From: Saprospiraceae bacterium
GTDB taxonomy: Bacteria; Bacteroidota; Bacteroidia; Chitinophagales; Saprospiraceae
Length of the DNA: 62,597 nucleotides
Direction of reading: 5' to 3'
Assembly: GCA_027488855.1 (NCBI GenBank)
Contig: JAIYAV010000391.1
Location: 1 to 62,597, forward strand
A program made the position numbers and the translations under genes. This document shows positions 53,539-61,844 of the stretch, one piece after another; position 1 is the first letter of the stretch; each line of letters begins with the position of its first letter. The notes below the pieces were generated by a model. The model worked only from the letters and a program-made list of their open reading frames with translations. It ran no database searches and had not been told where the DNA came from.

Positions 53539-53704
53539 AGGGCTGCAAAATTACTCTATTCTTGTGAATTGCGCAATTCAATTGGATAAAGAATCAAATG
53601 CAGCCCCGAGGGTTGGTTGGGGGTAAATAAAAATGTTGTTCAAAATTTTTACTGTTTTTCAGGCATTTATGATTTTATTCTTGGAATTTTTTTTTGAAAA
53701 AAGC

Positions 53705-53735
53705 TTGCAAGAAGAAAAAAAGCACTTTACATTTG
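53705..53735 (+). promoter_or_regulatory. Promoter of the ribosomal protein operon
   Basis: A TTG at 53705-53707 and TACATTTG at 53728-53735 fit the Bacteroidota TTG / TAnnTTTG promoter with about 20 bases between. The start codon of rplM is 86 bases downstream of the -7 box, which leaves room for a leader that could bind a ribosomal protein. Confidence 0.65.
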
Positions 53736-53821
53736 CACCGCTTTAGGGGGAGGCGTGATGCCAGCTGAGCTAGAAAGCACGAAGAATTGAATTTTAATTG
53801 ACTTTACAAAAACATCGTCAA

Positions 53822-54271
53822 GTGGATACGTTAAGTTATAGAACGGCCCATGCGAATAAAGCAACTGTAGAGCGCAAGTGGTATGTGATCGACGCGGAAG
53901 GCGAGATTGCTGGACGTTTGTTCTCCCAGGTGGCGCACATTTTGCGTGGCAAGAATAAACCTTCTTACACCCCTCACTTTGATGCGGGTGACTATGTGAT
54001 CATCGTTAATGCAGGCAAAGTACGCTTTACAGGCAATAAGTTGAATCAGAAAGAATACCAGACTTACTCCGGTTTCCAGGGTGGTCAGAAGCGCATTGTA
54101 GCGAAAGACCTGTTGGCGCGCAAACCCATTTATTTGGTAGAGCGTGGCATCAAAGGTATGCTGCCGAAGAACCGCTTGGGTCGTGCAATGGTGAAAAAGT
54201 TGTTCGTGTACGAAAGTGCCAATCACCCACACGAAGCACAACAGCCGATTGAATTGAATTTTAAGAAGTAA
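53822..54271 (+). CDS. rplM: 50S ribosomal protein L13
   Basis: With the GTG at 53822 the protein has 149 residues and starts MDTLSYRTAHANKATVERKW, as other Bacteroidota L13 proteins do. It continues with VIDAEGEIAGRLFSQVAHIL, HFDAGDYVIIVNAGKV and GMLPKNRLGRAMVKKL. A TTG eight codons upstream is open, but the family alignment favours GTG. It heads the operon with rpsI 39 bases later. Confidence 0.93.
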   Translation: MDTLSYRTAHANKATVERKWYVIDAEGEIAGRLFSQVAHILRGKNKPSYTPHFDAGDYVIIVNAGKVRFTGNKLNQKEYQTYSGFQGGQKRIVAKDLLARKPIYLVERGIKGMLPKNRLGRAMVKKLFVYESANHPHEAQQPIELNFKK

Positions 54272-54277
54272 ACACAA

Positions 54278-54296
54278 CCCATGGCTTAGCCGTGGG
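54278..54296. repeat. Short hairpin (family L), copy L3
   Basis: CCCATGGCTTAGCCGTGGG, with one G-T wobble, matches L1 and L2 in the outer bases and flanks (CAA before, GA after). It ends 14 bases before the rpsI start codon, the same spacing as L2 to its gene. Confidence 0.75.
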
Positions 54297-54310
54297 AACA
54301 TCAAGTCAAC

Positions 54311-54703
54311 ATGACGACTGAACAAATTAATGCCACCGGGAGGAGAAAGTCATCTGTAGCTCGTGTTTACCTGAAAAAAGGTGAAGGCAAGATCGAGATA
54401 AATGGTCGTGACTATAAAGAGTACTTCCCACAAACTCACGTACAAATTGCCGTTGTGGCACCACTGCAAGAAGTTGCAGTAGTCAACCTGTACGATATCA
54501 AAGTAAACGTTTCTGGCGGCGGCTTTAAAGGCCAAGCTGAAGCAGTGCGGATGGGTATTTCCCGCGCCCTGATTCAATTGAACGAAGACTTCCGCAAGCC
54601 ATTGAAAGACCGTAAGTTCCTTACCCGTGACGCCCGCGAGGTTGAACGTAAGAAATACGGTAAGCCAAAGGCGCGCAAGAGCTTCCAGTTCTCCAAGCGT
54701 TAA
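54311..54703 (+). CDS. rpsI: 30S ribosomal protein S9
   Basis: The 130-residue protein begins INATGRRKSSVARVYLKKGEG and ends with LTRDAREVERKKYGKPKARKSFQFSKR (final SKR typical of S9). GGGFKGQAEAVRMGISRAL is the conserved core. It is co-transcribed with rplM and rpsB. Confidence 0.96.
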   Translation: MTTEQINATGRRKSSVARVYLKKGEGKIEINGRDYKEYFPQTHVQIAVVAPLQEVAVVNLYDIKVNVSGGGFKGQAEAVRMGISRALIQLNEDFRKPLKDRKFLTRDAREVERKKYGKPKARKSFQFSKR

Positions 54704-54755
54704 TGGAACGCGTATTTGTGGAAAAGTTTTCTTTCTAATTTTTCAATCCGGAATA

Positions 54756-55475
54756 ATGGACAAGCCTACTTATAAAGAACTTTTGGATGCTGGCGTTCAC
54801 TTCGGTCACTTAAAAAAGAAGTGGAACCCTAAAATGTCTCCATACATCTTCATGGAGCGTAAGGGCATTCACATCATTGACCTGAATCGCACCCTCGATT
54901 CCCTGGATCGTGCAGCCAACGCCATGCGCCAAATGGCCAAAAGTGGTAAAAAAATCATGTTTGTTGCGACCAAAAAACAGGCTCGCGACATCGTTTCTGA
55001 AGCAGCAAAGACCGTAGGGATGCCCTTCATCGCCGACCGTTGGTTGGGTGGTATGATGACCAACTTTGCAACCATTCGCCGTTCGGTGAAGAAGATGCAA
55101 ACCATCGACCGCATGCTTGCTGATGGTACGCTCACCAGCGTAACCAAAAAAGAACGCCTGACTTTGACGCGTGAACGCGACAAACTGGACAAAGTACTGG
55201 GTGGTATCGCCAACCTGAACCGCCTGCCTGCTGCCATCTTCGTAGTAGATATCTCTCACGAGCACATCGCAATTGCTGAAGCCCACAAACTGGGTATCCG
55301 CACTTTCGGTATCGTAGACACCAACTCTGACCCAAATCAGGTTGACTACGCTATCCCTGGCAACGACGACGCTTCTAAATCCGTAAAAATCATCACTGAT
55401 TATATGGTAGAAGCCATCCGCCAAGGTTTGGAAGAGCGCAAAGCTGTGAAAGCAGAGAAGGAAGCAGTACGGTAA
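54756..55475 (+). CDS. rpsB: 30S ribosomal protein S2
   Basis: From ATG 54756 the protein has 239 residues starting MDKPTYKELLDAGVHFGHLK, then GIHIIDLNRTLDSLDRA, FVATKKQARDIV, RWLGGMMTNFATI, and GIVDTNSDPNQVDYAIPGNDDA. An upstream in-frame extension overlaps rpsI and is rejected. It is followed by repeat J and tsf. Confidence 0.96.
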   Translation: MDKPTYKELLDAGVHFGHLKKKWNPKMSPYIFMERKGIHIIDLNRTLDSLDRAANAMRQMAKSGKKIMFVATKKQARDIVSEAAKTVGMPFIADRWLGGMMTNFATIRRSVKKMQTIDRMLADGTLTSVTKKERLTLTRERDKLDKVLGGIANLNRLPAAIFVVDISHEHIAIAEAHKLGIRTFGIVDTNSDPNQVDYAIPGNDDASKSVKIITDYMVEAIRQGLEERKAVKAEKEAVR

Positions 55476-55476
55476 T

Positions 55477-55590
55477 GAGCTGTCAGCCATCAGCAGTCAG
55501 CTATCAGCCAAATCGTGCGTTGAAACCTGATTGTTGATGGCTGCCCTGATTGCTGATAGCTGACGGCTCATCGCTGATAGCCAACAGCTC
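55477..55590. repeat. Imperfect palindromic repeat (family J)
   Basis: The left arm (55477-55510, GAGCTGTCAGCCATCAGCAG and on) and the right arm (55548-55590) are imperfect inverted repeats made of AGCTATCAGCC-type words. It fills the gap between rpsB and tsf, inside an essential operon, 40 bases before the tsf start. Confidence 0.8.
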
Positions 55591-55630
55591 CCATTCCAAC
55601 CATTCATCAACATATAAATCAACACTTACC

Positions 55631-56461
55631 ATGAGCGTTACCATCTCTGCCGCTGATGTAAAGAAATTGCGTGACATGACCGGTGCCGGTATGTCTGATT
55701 GCAAAAATGCATTGACCGAGGCTGAAGGGAATTTCGATACAGCGATCGATTTGCTGCGCAAAAAAGGACAAAAATTGTCCCTGAAGCGTGCAGATCGTGA
55801 AACTACTGAAGGTTGTGTATTGGCACTTGTGTCACCCGACAAAACACGTGGTGTAATCGTTAAATTGGGTTGCGAAACCGACTTCGTTGCCAAAAACGAA
55901 GATTTCATCGCCCTGACTCGCGGTTTTGCGGAACTCGCGCTGGCAGAGTTTCCAGAAAGCCTGGAAGCGCTCTTGGCCTTGCCATACGAAGACATCACCA
56001 TCGGGGAAAAAGCTACCGAACAAGTAGGTGTTATTGGCGAGAAAATTGATGTCTCCTACGAACGCCTTGAAGCAGCCATGGTTTGTCCTTACATCCACAT
56101 GGGCAACAAAGCTGGTGTTCTAGTAGGTTTGAGCAAATCTGCGGACAACTTCTACGATGCTGGCCGCGATGTAGCCATGCAAGTAGCTGCGATGCACCCC
56201 GTTGCCTTGGACAAGGACGATGTTGATGCAAGTGTAGTAGAAAAAGAAATTGAAATTGGTAAGGAACAAGCGCGCAACGAAGGCAAAGCTGAAGAAATGC
56301 TTGACAAAATCGCCTTGGGCCGTTTGAACAAGTTCTACAAGGAGAACACCCTGGTCAACCAGGACTTCGTGAAGGACAACAAACTGACCATCGGTGCTTA
56401 CCTCAAGACCATCGATAAAGACTTGGTCGCCACGGGCTTCAAACACGTGAAACTGGGTTAA
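55631..56461 (+). CDS. tsf: Translation elongation factor Ts
   Basis: From ATG 55631 the protein has 276 residues: ISAADVKKLRDMTGAGMSDCKNAL, AIDLLRKKG, KLGCETDFVAKNEDF, and VAMQVAAMHP. EF-Ts recycles EF-Tu by nucleotide exchange. The frame extends upstream into repeat J, which is not coding. A strong terminator follows. Confidence 0.96.
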   Translation: MSVTISAADVKKLRDMTGAGMSDCKNALTEAEGNFDTAIDLLRKKGQKLSLKRADRETTEGCVLALVSPDKTRGVIVKLGCETDFVAKNEDFIALTRGFAELALAEFPESLEALLALPYEDITIGEKATEQVGVIGEKIDVSYERLEAAMVCPYIHMGNKAGVLVGLSKSADNFYDAGRDVAMQVAAMHPVALDKDDVDASVVEKEIEIGKEQARNEGKAEEMLDKIALGRLNKFYKENTLVNQDFVKDNKLTIGAYLKTIDKDLVATGFKHVKLG

Positions 56462-56466
56462 TCCAG

Positions 56467-56503
56467 AAAGGCGAATCGGAAAACTTTCCGGTTCGCCTTT
56501 TTC
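56467..56503 (+). terminator. Intrinsic terminator after tsf
   Basis: GGCGAATCGGAAAA pairs with TTTCCGGTTCGCC (one mismatch) and is followed by five T. It ends the rplM-rpsI-rpsB-tsf operon, so pyrH has its own promoter. Confidence 0.85.
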
Positions 56504-56509
56504 ATTTGT

Positions 56510-56537
56510 GGGCGATAAAAAAATAAGTTTTCATTTT
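56510..56537. repeat. Family D repeat, copy D4 (partial)
   Basis: GGGCGATAAAAAAATAAGTT followed by TTCATTTT matches one side of the D element. It lies 75 bases before pyrH and just after the tsf terminator. Confidence 0.65.
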
Positions 56538-56611
56538 AGTGAAGGAACGCCATTTGGCGTTTTTCATTAAAATTGTTATCTTCGATTTTGAATTAAAATC
56601 AGCTTTGGCGC

Positions 56612-57325
56612 ATGCAGCTCAAGTACAAACGTATCCTGCTCAAACTCAGTGGAGAATCCTTAATGGGTGATCAACAATTCGGCATCGACGCCAAAATGTT
56701 GTTTCACTACGCCAATCAAATTAAGGGCCTCATCGACATTGGTGTCCAGATCGCCGTCGTGATCGGTGGCGGGAATATTTTCCGGGGTTTATCCGCCAGC
56801 AAATCAGGAATTGAGCGCGTTCAAGGTGATTACATGGGCATGATGGCCACCGTCATCAACGGCATGGCCCTCCAGAGCGCCCTCGAAGGTTCGGGCATTT
56901 ATACCCGCCTGATCTCGGCGATCGAGATGAAACAAATCGCAGAACCCTACATCCGCCGCCGCGCCACTCGCCACCTTGAAAAAGGCCGCGTGGTCATCTT
57001 CTCTGCGGGCACCGGCAGCCCCTACTTCACCACCGACTCGGCAGCCGCCCTCCGCGCCAACGAAATCAACGCCGACGTCATCCTCAAAGGCACCCGGGTA
57101 GACGGCATCTACAGCGCTGACCCCGAAAAAGACCCCACCGCCACCAAATTTGATACCCTCACTTACGCCAAAGTCATCAGCCTCGGCCTCGGAGTTATGG
57201 ACATGACCGCTTTTACGCTGTGTCAGGAAAACAACCTGCCGATTATTGTTTTTGATATTGGGGATCATGAGAATTTGATGCGGATCGTGAAAGGGGAGAA
57301 TATTGGGACGCTGGTGGAGGGGTGA
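56612..57325 (+). CDS. pyrH: UMP kinase
   Basis: The 237-residue protein has [61 protein letters not shown] and the late [16 protein letters not shown]. It phosphorylates UMP to UDP and forms a hexamer. It follows the tsf terminator and has its own leader with partial repeat D4. Confidence 0.96.
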   Translation: MQLKYKRILLKLSGESLMGDQQFGIDAKMLFHYANQIKGLIDIGVQIAVVIGGGNIFRGLSASKSGIERVQGDYMGMMATVINGMALQSALEGSGIYTRLISAIEMKQIAEPYIRRRATRHLEKGRVVIFSAGTGSPYFTTDSAAALRANEINADVILKGTRVDGIYSADPEKDPTATKFDTLTYAKVISLGLGVMDMTAFTLCQENNLPIIVFDIGDHENLMRIVKGENIGTLVEG

Positions 57326-57531
57326 TGGCCAATGTGATAAACTTAAGGAAAAAGGTGCATTCAGCGCAGTATTATACTGAGGTCTACCAACCCCCGATCC
57401 CTAAAGGGGAGTATATTTTCGAATGTTTAAAGTTCTGATATTCAGCTCGGAAGTCAAAAAATATCAATTTTACGTAGACTGGTTTCCACTTTAGGACAGG
57501 GCTGTTAAGTTCTGTTTTGAACATTGCGATA

Positions 57532-57707
57532 AGCCCCGCTAGGGGCGAAATATGGGTAGTATATCGCGATATCCAGGATTTTCAGAGTCCCGTAGGGACG
57601 AAATGGGGGTATTTTGTCTCGAAGGATATACCCACATCGCGTCCCTACGGGACTCTGAGAAACATCGGGCCGTTATTAACTACCCATGTCACGCCCCTAG
57701 CGGGGCT
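57532..57707. repeat. Nested palindromic repeat region (family K)
   Basis: Outer arms AGCCCCGCTAGGGGCG (57532-57547) and its complement (57692-57707) enclose ATGGGTAGT/ACTACCCAT and the perfect 19-nt pair at 57582-57600 and 57640-57658 (TCAGAGTCCCGTAGGGACG and complement). Together they could fold into one long stem of about 175 nt. The rest of the 613-base gap (57326-57938) holds no gene that I can support. Confidence 0.88.
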
Positions 57708-57938
57708 CCCGTTTTCCAGCAAAGTAGTTCTTAATTGCAGTTTGTCTTTGGGTAAATGCCAAATATAGGTGGCCTCTTCGGTATCCAACGTTTCTAAAAT
57801 TATGCGGAGCTTTCGCATAAATTGAGTTGGTCTCACTGGGTTGAGGTTTTAAAAATCGATGACTCGATTGAGCGCTCATTCTACATTCAGCAAACAATAC
57901 TCTCGAATTGGAGCATAACTGAGCTAAAATGCCAAAAA

Positions 57939-58280
57939 TCAACTTATTTTCAACACTTTACTGAGCGCAATTTCTATAGCGGCCATTTGAGTAGCTGGTA
58001 TTTCCCCAATTTTTCGGATCATTCTGGTTTCAGATAGTGAACGAACTTGAAAACAGTCCGCTGCAGAAGTTTTGGAGAGCTTGTTCGTTGAATCTGGTAT
58101 CAATTGTACCATCCAATCAGCCGCAGAATAGTGGCTTTTCCAGTCCGTAATGGGTACAATAACTTTTAATGGCAAAATGCCCAATGCGTCATCACTGACA
58201 ATAATTGCTGGTCTAATCTTTTTAATCTCTGCACCAACAGTAGGATCCAAGTTAATCAGCCAAATTTCAGTTCTTTTCAT
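57939..58280 (-). CDS. PemK/MazF-type mRNA interferase toxin
   Basis: The 113-residue protein begins MKRTEIWLINLDPTVGAEIKKIRPAIIVS, the standard MazF/PemK start (EIWL, the GxEI and RPAIIVS blocks), with VIVPITDWK and QVRSLSETRMIRKIG following. MazF toxins cut mRNA at short sequences and block translation. It overlaps the upstream antitoxin gene by 14 bases on the same strand, the usual coupling for such pairs. Confidence 0.9.
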   Translation of the reverse strand: MKRTEIWLINLDPTVGAEIKKIRPAIIVSDDALGILPLKVIVPITDWKSHYSAADWMVQLIPDSTNKLSKTSAADCFQVRSLSETRMIRKIGEIPATQMAAIEIALSKVLKIS

Positions 58281-58500
58281 AAAAAGCCTCGTGATCTATA
58301 GCCGTAAAAGCAATCAATTCTTCGTCTTGCTGATAATCCTTTAATAGAAGTTCAGCCGCAGCTTCTCTCTGCGCAGTCTCATCTTCCGCAGGGATGTTTT
58401 CTTCCTTGATGTTTTTAGAAATCAGCTCCATTATCTCCAGTTTTTCACTGAGCGATAAGCGTTTGATGACAGCTAATAATTGCAATGCTTCAGCACTCAT
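58267..58500 (-). CDS. Antitoxin partner of MazF-type toxin
   Basis: The 77-residue acidic protein begins MSAEALQLLAVIKRLSLSEKLEIMELI and has many Glu and Asp residues in the second half. It resembles the small antitoxins found before PemK/MazF genes in Bacteroidota, but no classical AbrB or RHH motif is clear. The assignment rests on size, position and overlap with the toxin gene. Confidence 0.75.
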   Translation of the reverse strand: MSAEALQLLAVIKRLSLSEKLEIMELISKNIKEENIPAEDETAQREAAAELLLKDYQQDEELIAFTAIDHEAFYEKN

Positions 58501-58606
58501 AGGCTAATTTTTACAGCAAATTGGTATTGTTCCGAAAGATAAGAACAAAATGTTTTGTAGTCAAGTTTTGGAGGGATTCTTTTGAGTGGAATGCTGAGCC
58601 GGTTTT

Positions 58607-60757
58607 TCAGTTCTGCCGCTCCCGCTCCATCCGCTCATATTCCTGAGTGAAATAGTCCTGGAGGATTTTGTGACGGAATCGCCAACTGCCGCCAGGGGAT
58701 TCGAAAAAGTGGCGGGCGTCCATTTCTTTCATGAATTTTGCAAGTCTGATTGTTAACTTTTTTTCAATTAGTAGAATTAATCTAACAATGAAATGTCTTG
58801 CAATTAGTAAAAATGGTATAACACCTAATAGCACAGAAATAATTAGGATTGGAATACCGCTAACACTTTGTGACTTTTGGAAAAAACCTATTTGCAATCC
58901 TAGGGTGAACAACGCAAACACATAAATAGATTCGTTCAAAAAAGCAGAATAAAACGGAGAATACACAGTAGTTCTCCTGTAAAGTTCTTTTTTTTCTAAG
59001 CCATATGTAAATAAAAATGCAATCAAAAGCCCTATGATTTTATACTGGGTGGAAATATCAATATTTAAAAAAATGATAACTAAAGAGATGTAAATAAGGA
59101 AATGCTCTTTTAAAAGAGGAATTAATTTTGGCAAATAAGCAATAATCATCATTGTAGTCCCAATAGTTAGAAGAATATCGGAGAAGCTTAGTTTATGACC
59201 GGATATTGAACCAATCTCTTCAAGCGTTAAAAAAAGCAATCCAAATATTGGAATAAACCATAGGGCTTTTTTAATCCTTGAGAAACGCCATAGGATTTTT
59301 TTGTGCGAATCAAATTTATTTGAGATAAAGAATAGCCAAACGAGTGAGAAACTCAAATAAAGTAAACATTTTAAAGGAAAATTAGCAATTGCACCAGCAA
59401 GGATATAGATACAAAATACTATAAAATAATAAGGCCACTTCCTCTCCAACCACCCCAAATTCAAATCCACCAACTCAAACACCACCACCCCATTTTCCTC
59501 CATCTTCTTCGCCATAAACCCCAGCCACTTCCGACTTTTCTCCGCCGAAAATGCCGTTTTCACCGTGGTATTCAACTGTTGCGCCACAAATTTTTCCACC
59601 AGTGCCACCTGTAATTCCGCCACCGTACGCGCCTGAATGCCCAGGCTGGCGTACGACTTCATCGAAGCCAACAACAGTTGGGTGGTATTGAAATAAAAAG
59701 GATTGCGCACCACTTCCGCCAACAGGGGATCTTGCTCAATGGCATGCAACAGAAACTTGGCCTCCGGCTGGGTGCTATTTTCCAGTTCGGAGCGGATTTG
59801 TTCCGCTTTGAGTGGCTGTAGTTCGATTTGGGCATACACCGGGGCCTCGCCGATCTCCGCGTACTCCCGTGTACGCGAGCAAATCACGTACTGGTGCTCG
59901 GCCACCTGGCCGTACTGCGCAATGGCATCCAGACAAGCCTGGCGGTGTTCGGCTTTTACTTCATCCAGGCCATCGAAAAGGGGGAGGAGTCGGTCTTCCA
60001 GCACCAAGGTTTTGGCATATGCTTTGGATACTGAGCCAGCGCGGGGCAGGGTTTCCAGCAGCCAGTGCTCGAAGTTTTTGTAGGTTTCGCTCCAGGTCGC
60101 CAGATTGAGGATGACGGGTATCCGGTTTTCGCGGCGTTGCAGCAGGGCATCGGCCAGTTGGAGTAGCAGCGAGGTTTTGCCCGCCCCTGGCTCCCCGATG
60201 ACCAACAATCGCCCCCGGTGTTCATCAAAAATGCGCTCCAGGCTGGCGCTGACTTCCTTTTGTTCCAATACAATGTCGTCGTAGGCAATTTGGGCACGAT
60301 CCCAGTCGGTGCCCGTCAGGCTGTAGGCGCATTGGATGTTGATGGGGTGCCGATCGGCCAGTTTGTCTTGCAGGCGTTGCAAATAGAGCTGGCGGAGGTT
60401 GGCTTTGACCTCCTGGATGGTGCTCTCGGGTTGAAAGGTTTTTTCCAGCAGTTGCAGCAGTTTGAGGATGTCGCTGCTGAGGCGGTTGAGGCCGATTTGG
60501 TAGTCTTGGTAATTGAGGATTCCCCGAAGTTGCTCTTCCTCCAAGCGGTGGTAACGGGCAGAAAGGGCAATCACGTGGGGTTCAATGGCCGCTGAAGGTA
60601 AGGTGCTCAAGAGGTGCAGGGCCTCGGGCAGTTCCGCTTTCGCCAGTGCTTCCTTGACCTCCACTAGTTTGTATTCCTCGGTACGTTCGAGGTGGAAATA
60701 GGGATCCAGTTTTTCATCCGAAATGCCGAAGAGGATTTTTTTCCAGTTGATGGTCAT
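58607..60757 (-). CDS. NACHT NTPase with N-terminal effector-associated domain and membrane segment
   Basis: The 716-residue protein has three parts. Residues about 27-103 (EVKEALAKAELPEALHLL, LSARYHRLEEEQLRGILNYQDYQIGLNRL in pieces) fit effector-associated domain 11. Residues about 165-440 are a NACHT module with Walker A GEPGAGKTSLLL at 188-196 and Walker B LLPLFDGLDEV near 260, then SRTREYAEI. Residues about 445-665 are eight or so membrane helices. The end RFRHKILQDYFTQEYERM is a NACHT-type tail motif. Such proteins are studied as phage-defence or conflict sensors. The membrane part is visibly AT-rich against the rest of the gene. Confidence 0.82.
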   Translation of the reverse strand: MTINWKKILFGISDEKLDPYFHLERTEEYKLVEVKEALAKAELPEALHLLSTLPSAAIEPHVIALSARYHRLEEEQLRGILNYQDYQIGLNRLSSDILKLLQLLEKTFQPESTIQEVKANLRQLYLQRLQDKLADRHPINIQCAYSLTGTDWDRAQIAYDDIVLEQKEVSASLERIFDEHRGRLLVIGEPGAGKTSLLLQLADALLQRRENRIPVILNLATWSETYKNFEHWLLETLPRAGSVSKAYAKTLVLEDRLLPLFDGLDEVKAEHRQACLDAIAQYGQVAEHQYVICSRTREYAEIGEAPVYAQIELQPLKAEQIRSELENSTQPEAKFLLHAIEQDPLLAEVVRNPFYFNTTQLLLASMKSYASLGIQARTVAELQVALVEKFVAQQLNTTVKTAFSAEKSRKWLGFMAKKMEENGVVVFELVDLNLGWLERKWPYYFIVFCIYILAGAIANFPLKCLLYLSFSLVWLFFISNKFDSHKKILWRFSRIKKALWFIPIFGLLFLTLEEIGSISGHKLSFSDILLTIGTTMMIIAYLPKLIPLLKEHFLIYISLVIIFLNIDISTQYKIIGLLIAFLFTYGLEKKELYRRTTVYSPFYSAFLNESIYVFALFTLGLQIGFFQKSQSVSGIPILIISVLLGVIPFLLIARHFIVRLILLIEKKLTIRLAKFMKEMDARHFFESPGGSWRFRHKILQDYFTQEYERMERERQN

Positions 60758-60852
60758 GCAGGGCCAAGGGTTAAGTGGTGCAGGGTTGGCGAATATAGAA
60801 AAAATTAAAATTCATAGCGCGATTATTTTGGTATGGCAGGCTAATGGTCTTC

Positions 60853-61173
60853 TCACTTCTCCAACCGCCCAATAATCTTTCTCAACTCCTTCAATTCCTC
60901 TTTAATCTCCTGCAAATCACTTTTGATGGCTGCGATATCGTTGCCTACCGCTGATTCCAGGTGTTGATTCAAGGAGGTGATGCCGTATTCCGTTCCTAGC
61001 AATTCCACAATACGCTTGAAGGTTTTTTCATTGCCGCCATTCAAGGCTTTGCTGACGGAGGCCTGGGTTAAATCCAGTTTTTCGCCCAATTGTGCCTGGT
61101 CGATGTTGAGCGACTTCATCACCGCTTTCACCTGATGATAGATAGATGGATCGGTCGGTTTTTCTATCGACAT
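60853..61173 (-). CDS. XRE-like helix-turn-helix regulator with coiled-coil tail
   Basis: The 106-residue protein has an HTH in residues about 12-60 (VMKSLNIDQAQLGEKLDLTQASVSKALNGG in pieces) and a C-terminal coiled coil (AIKSDLQEIKEELKELRKIIGRLEK in pieces). It lies 95 bases before the NACHT gene on the same strand, so it may control it, as small XRE proteins often do for defence genes. Confidence 0.75.
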   Translation of the reverse strand: MSIEKPTDPSIYHQVKAVMKSLNIDQAQLGEKLDLTQASVSKALNGGNEKTFKRIVELLGTEYGITSLNQHLESAVGNDIAAIKSDLQEIKEELKELRKIIGRLEK

Positions 61174-61217
61174 TGGAATTTTTTACAATAAAAAGGAATG
61201 TTGCAATATTTATTTTT

Positions 61218-61225
61218 TATCTTTG
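61218..61225 (+). promoter_or_regulatory. Candidate -7 box TATCTTTG
   Basis: A TAnnTTTG match in the divergent gap between the HTH gene and the gene at 61306, pointing to the latter. Confidence 0.4.
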
Positions 61226-61305
61226 GTCTTGCTAGGAACCAATTTCCAAAGTAATCCATTTATTACCGGATTCCCAACCCTATAAACAACTAAATTCCAC
61301 GCTTT

Positions 61306-61833
61306 ATGAATGTGGTCTCCAAAAAATACCAGCCGAAGGGAGCCCCTTCCGAGCCTACGCGAAAAGGTGGCAAGGCAATCTTGCTTTTTTTCCTGATGCT
61401 GACTATATTGGGCTTTTATGCGCATTGGGAGGGGGCAGACTTTATCGTTGTTGATGCAGATGGAAATGCCCAACTCTCCCCACAGCGACAGAAGGAGTTG
61501 AATGAACGCGTAAAAAGAGTAAAAAAAGCCAGTCAGTACGTTTTGCGTGCCGCCAATGATGGCTATTTTCCCTGTTACAATTGTGGGCAGGATTCACTCA
61601 TTTTTTTGCGCAAAGGTGAAGTTTGGAAGTACGGCGTGACCTTTACGGACCGTCGATACAGAAACGCCTGGCTCGATCGAATGAATTTGTTGTACCAGGT
61701 TGAATACAGAGGAACAGTTGAAGATTGCCTCATACAGGAGGCACACAAAATATACAATTACGCTACCCTCCCGGAGAACTTAAAGCGCGCTAAGCCTTTG
61801 ATTCGCCCTCCTGGTAACAAGGTAGACCGATAA
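61306..61833 (+). CDS. Membrane-anchored protein with possible polymorphic-toxin nuclease domain
   Basis: The 175-residue protein has one membrane helix (residues about 24-41, AILLFFLMLTILGFYAHW) and a short linker. The C-terminal 95 residues show FPCYNCGQDSLIFLRKGEVW, KYGVTFTDRRYRN, a conserved glutamate in IQEAHKIYNYATLPENL and the end RPPGNKVDR. I recall this pattern from C-terminal tips of RHS/polymorphic toxins, with KYGVT perhaps a GIY-YIG-like strand. No toxin delivery domain is present. The assignment is from memory of the family and needs a profile search. Confidence 0.45.
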   Translation: MNVVSKKYQPKGAPSEPTRKGGKAILLFFLMLTILGFYAHWEGADFIVVDADGNAQLSPQRQKELNERVKRVKKASQYVLRAANDGYFPCYNCGQDSLIFLRKGEVWKYGVTFTDRRYRNAWLDRMNLLYQVEYRGTVEDCLIQEAHKIYNYATLPENLKRAKPLIRPPGNKVDR

Positions 61834-61844
61834 AAACAAAAACC

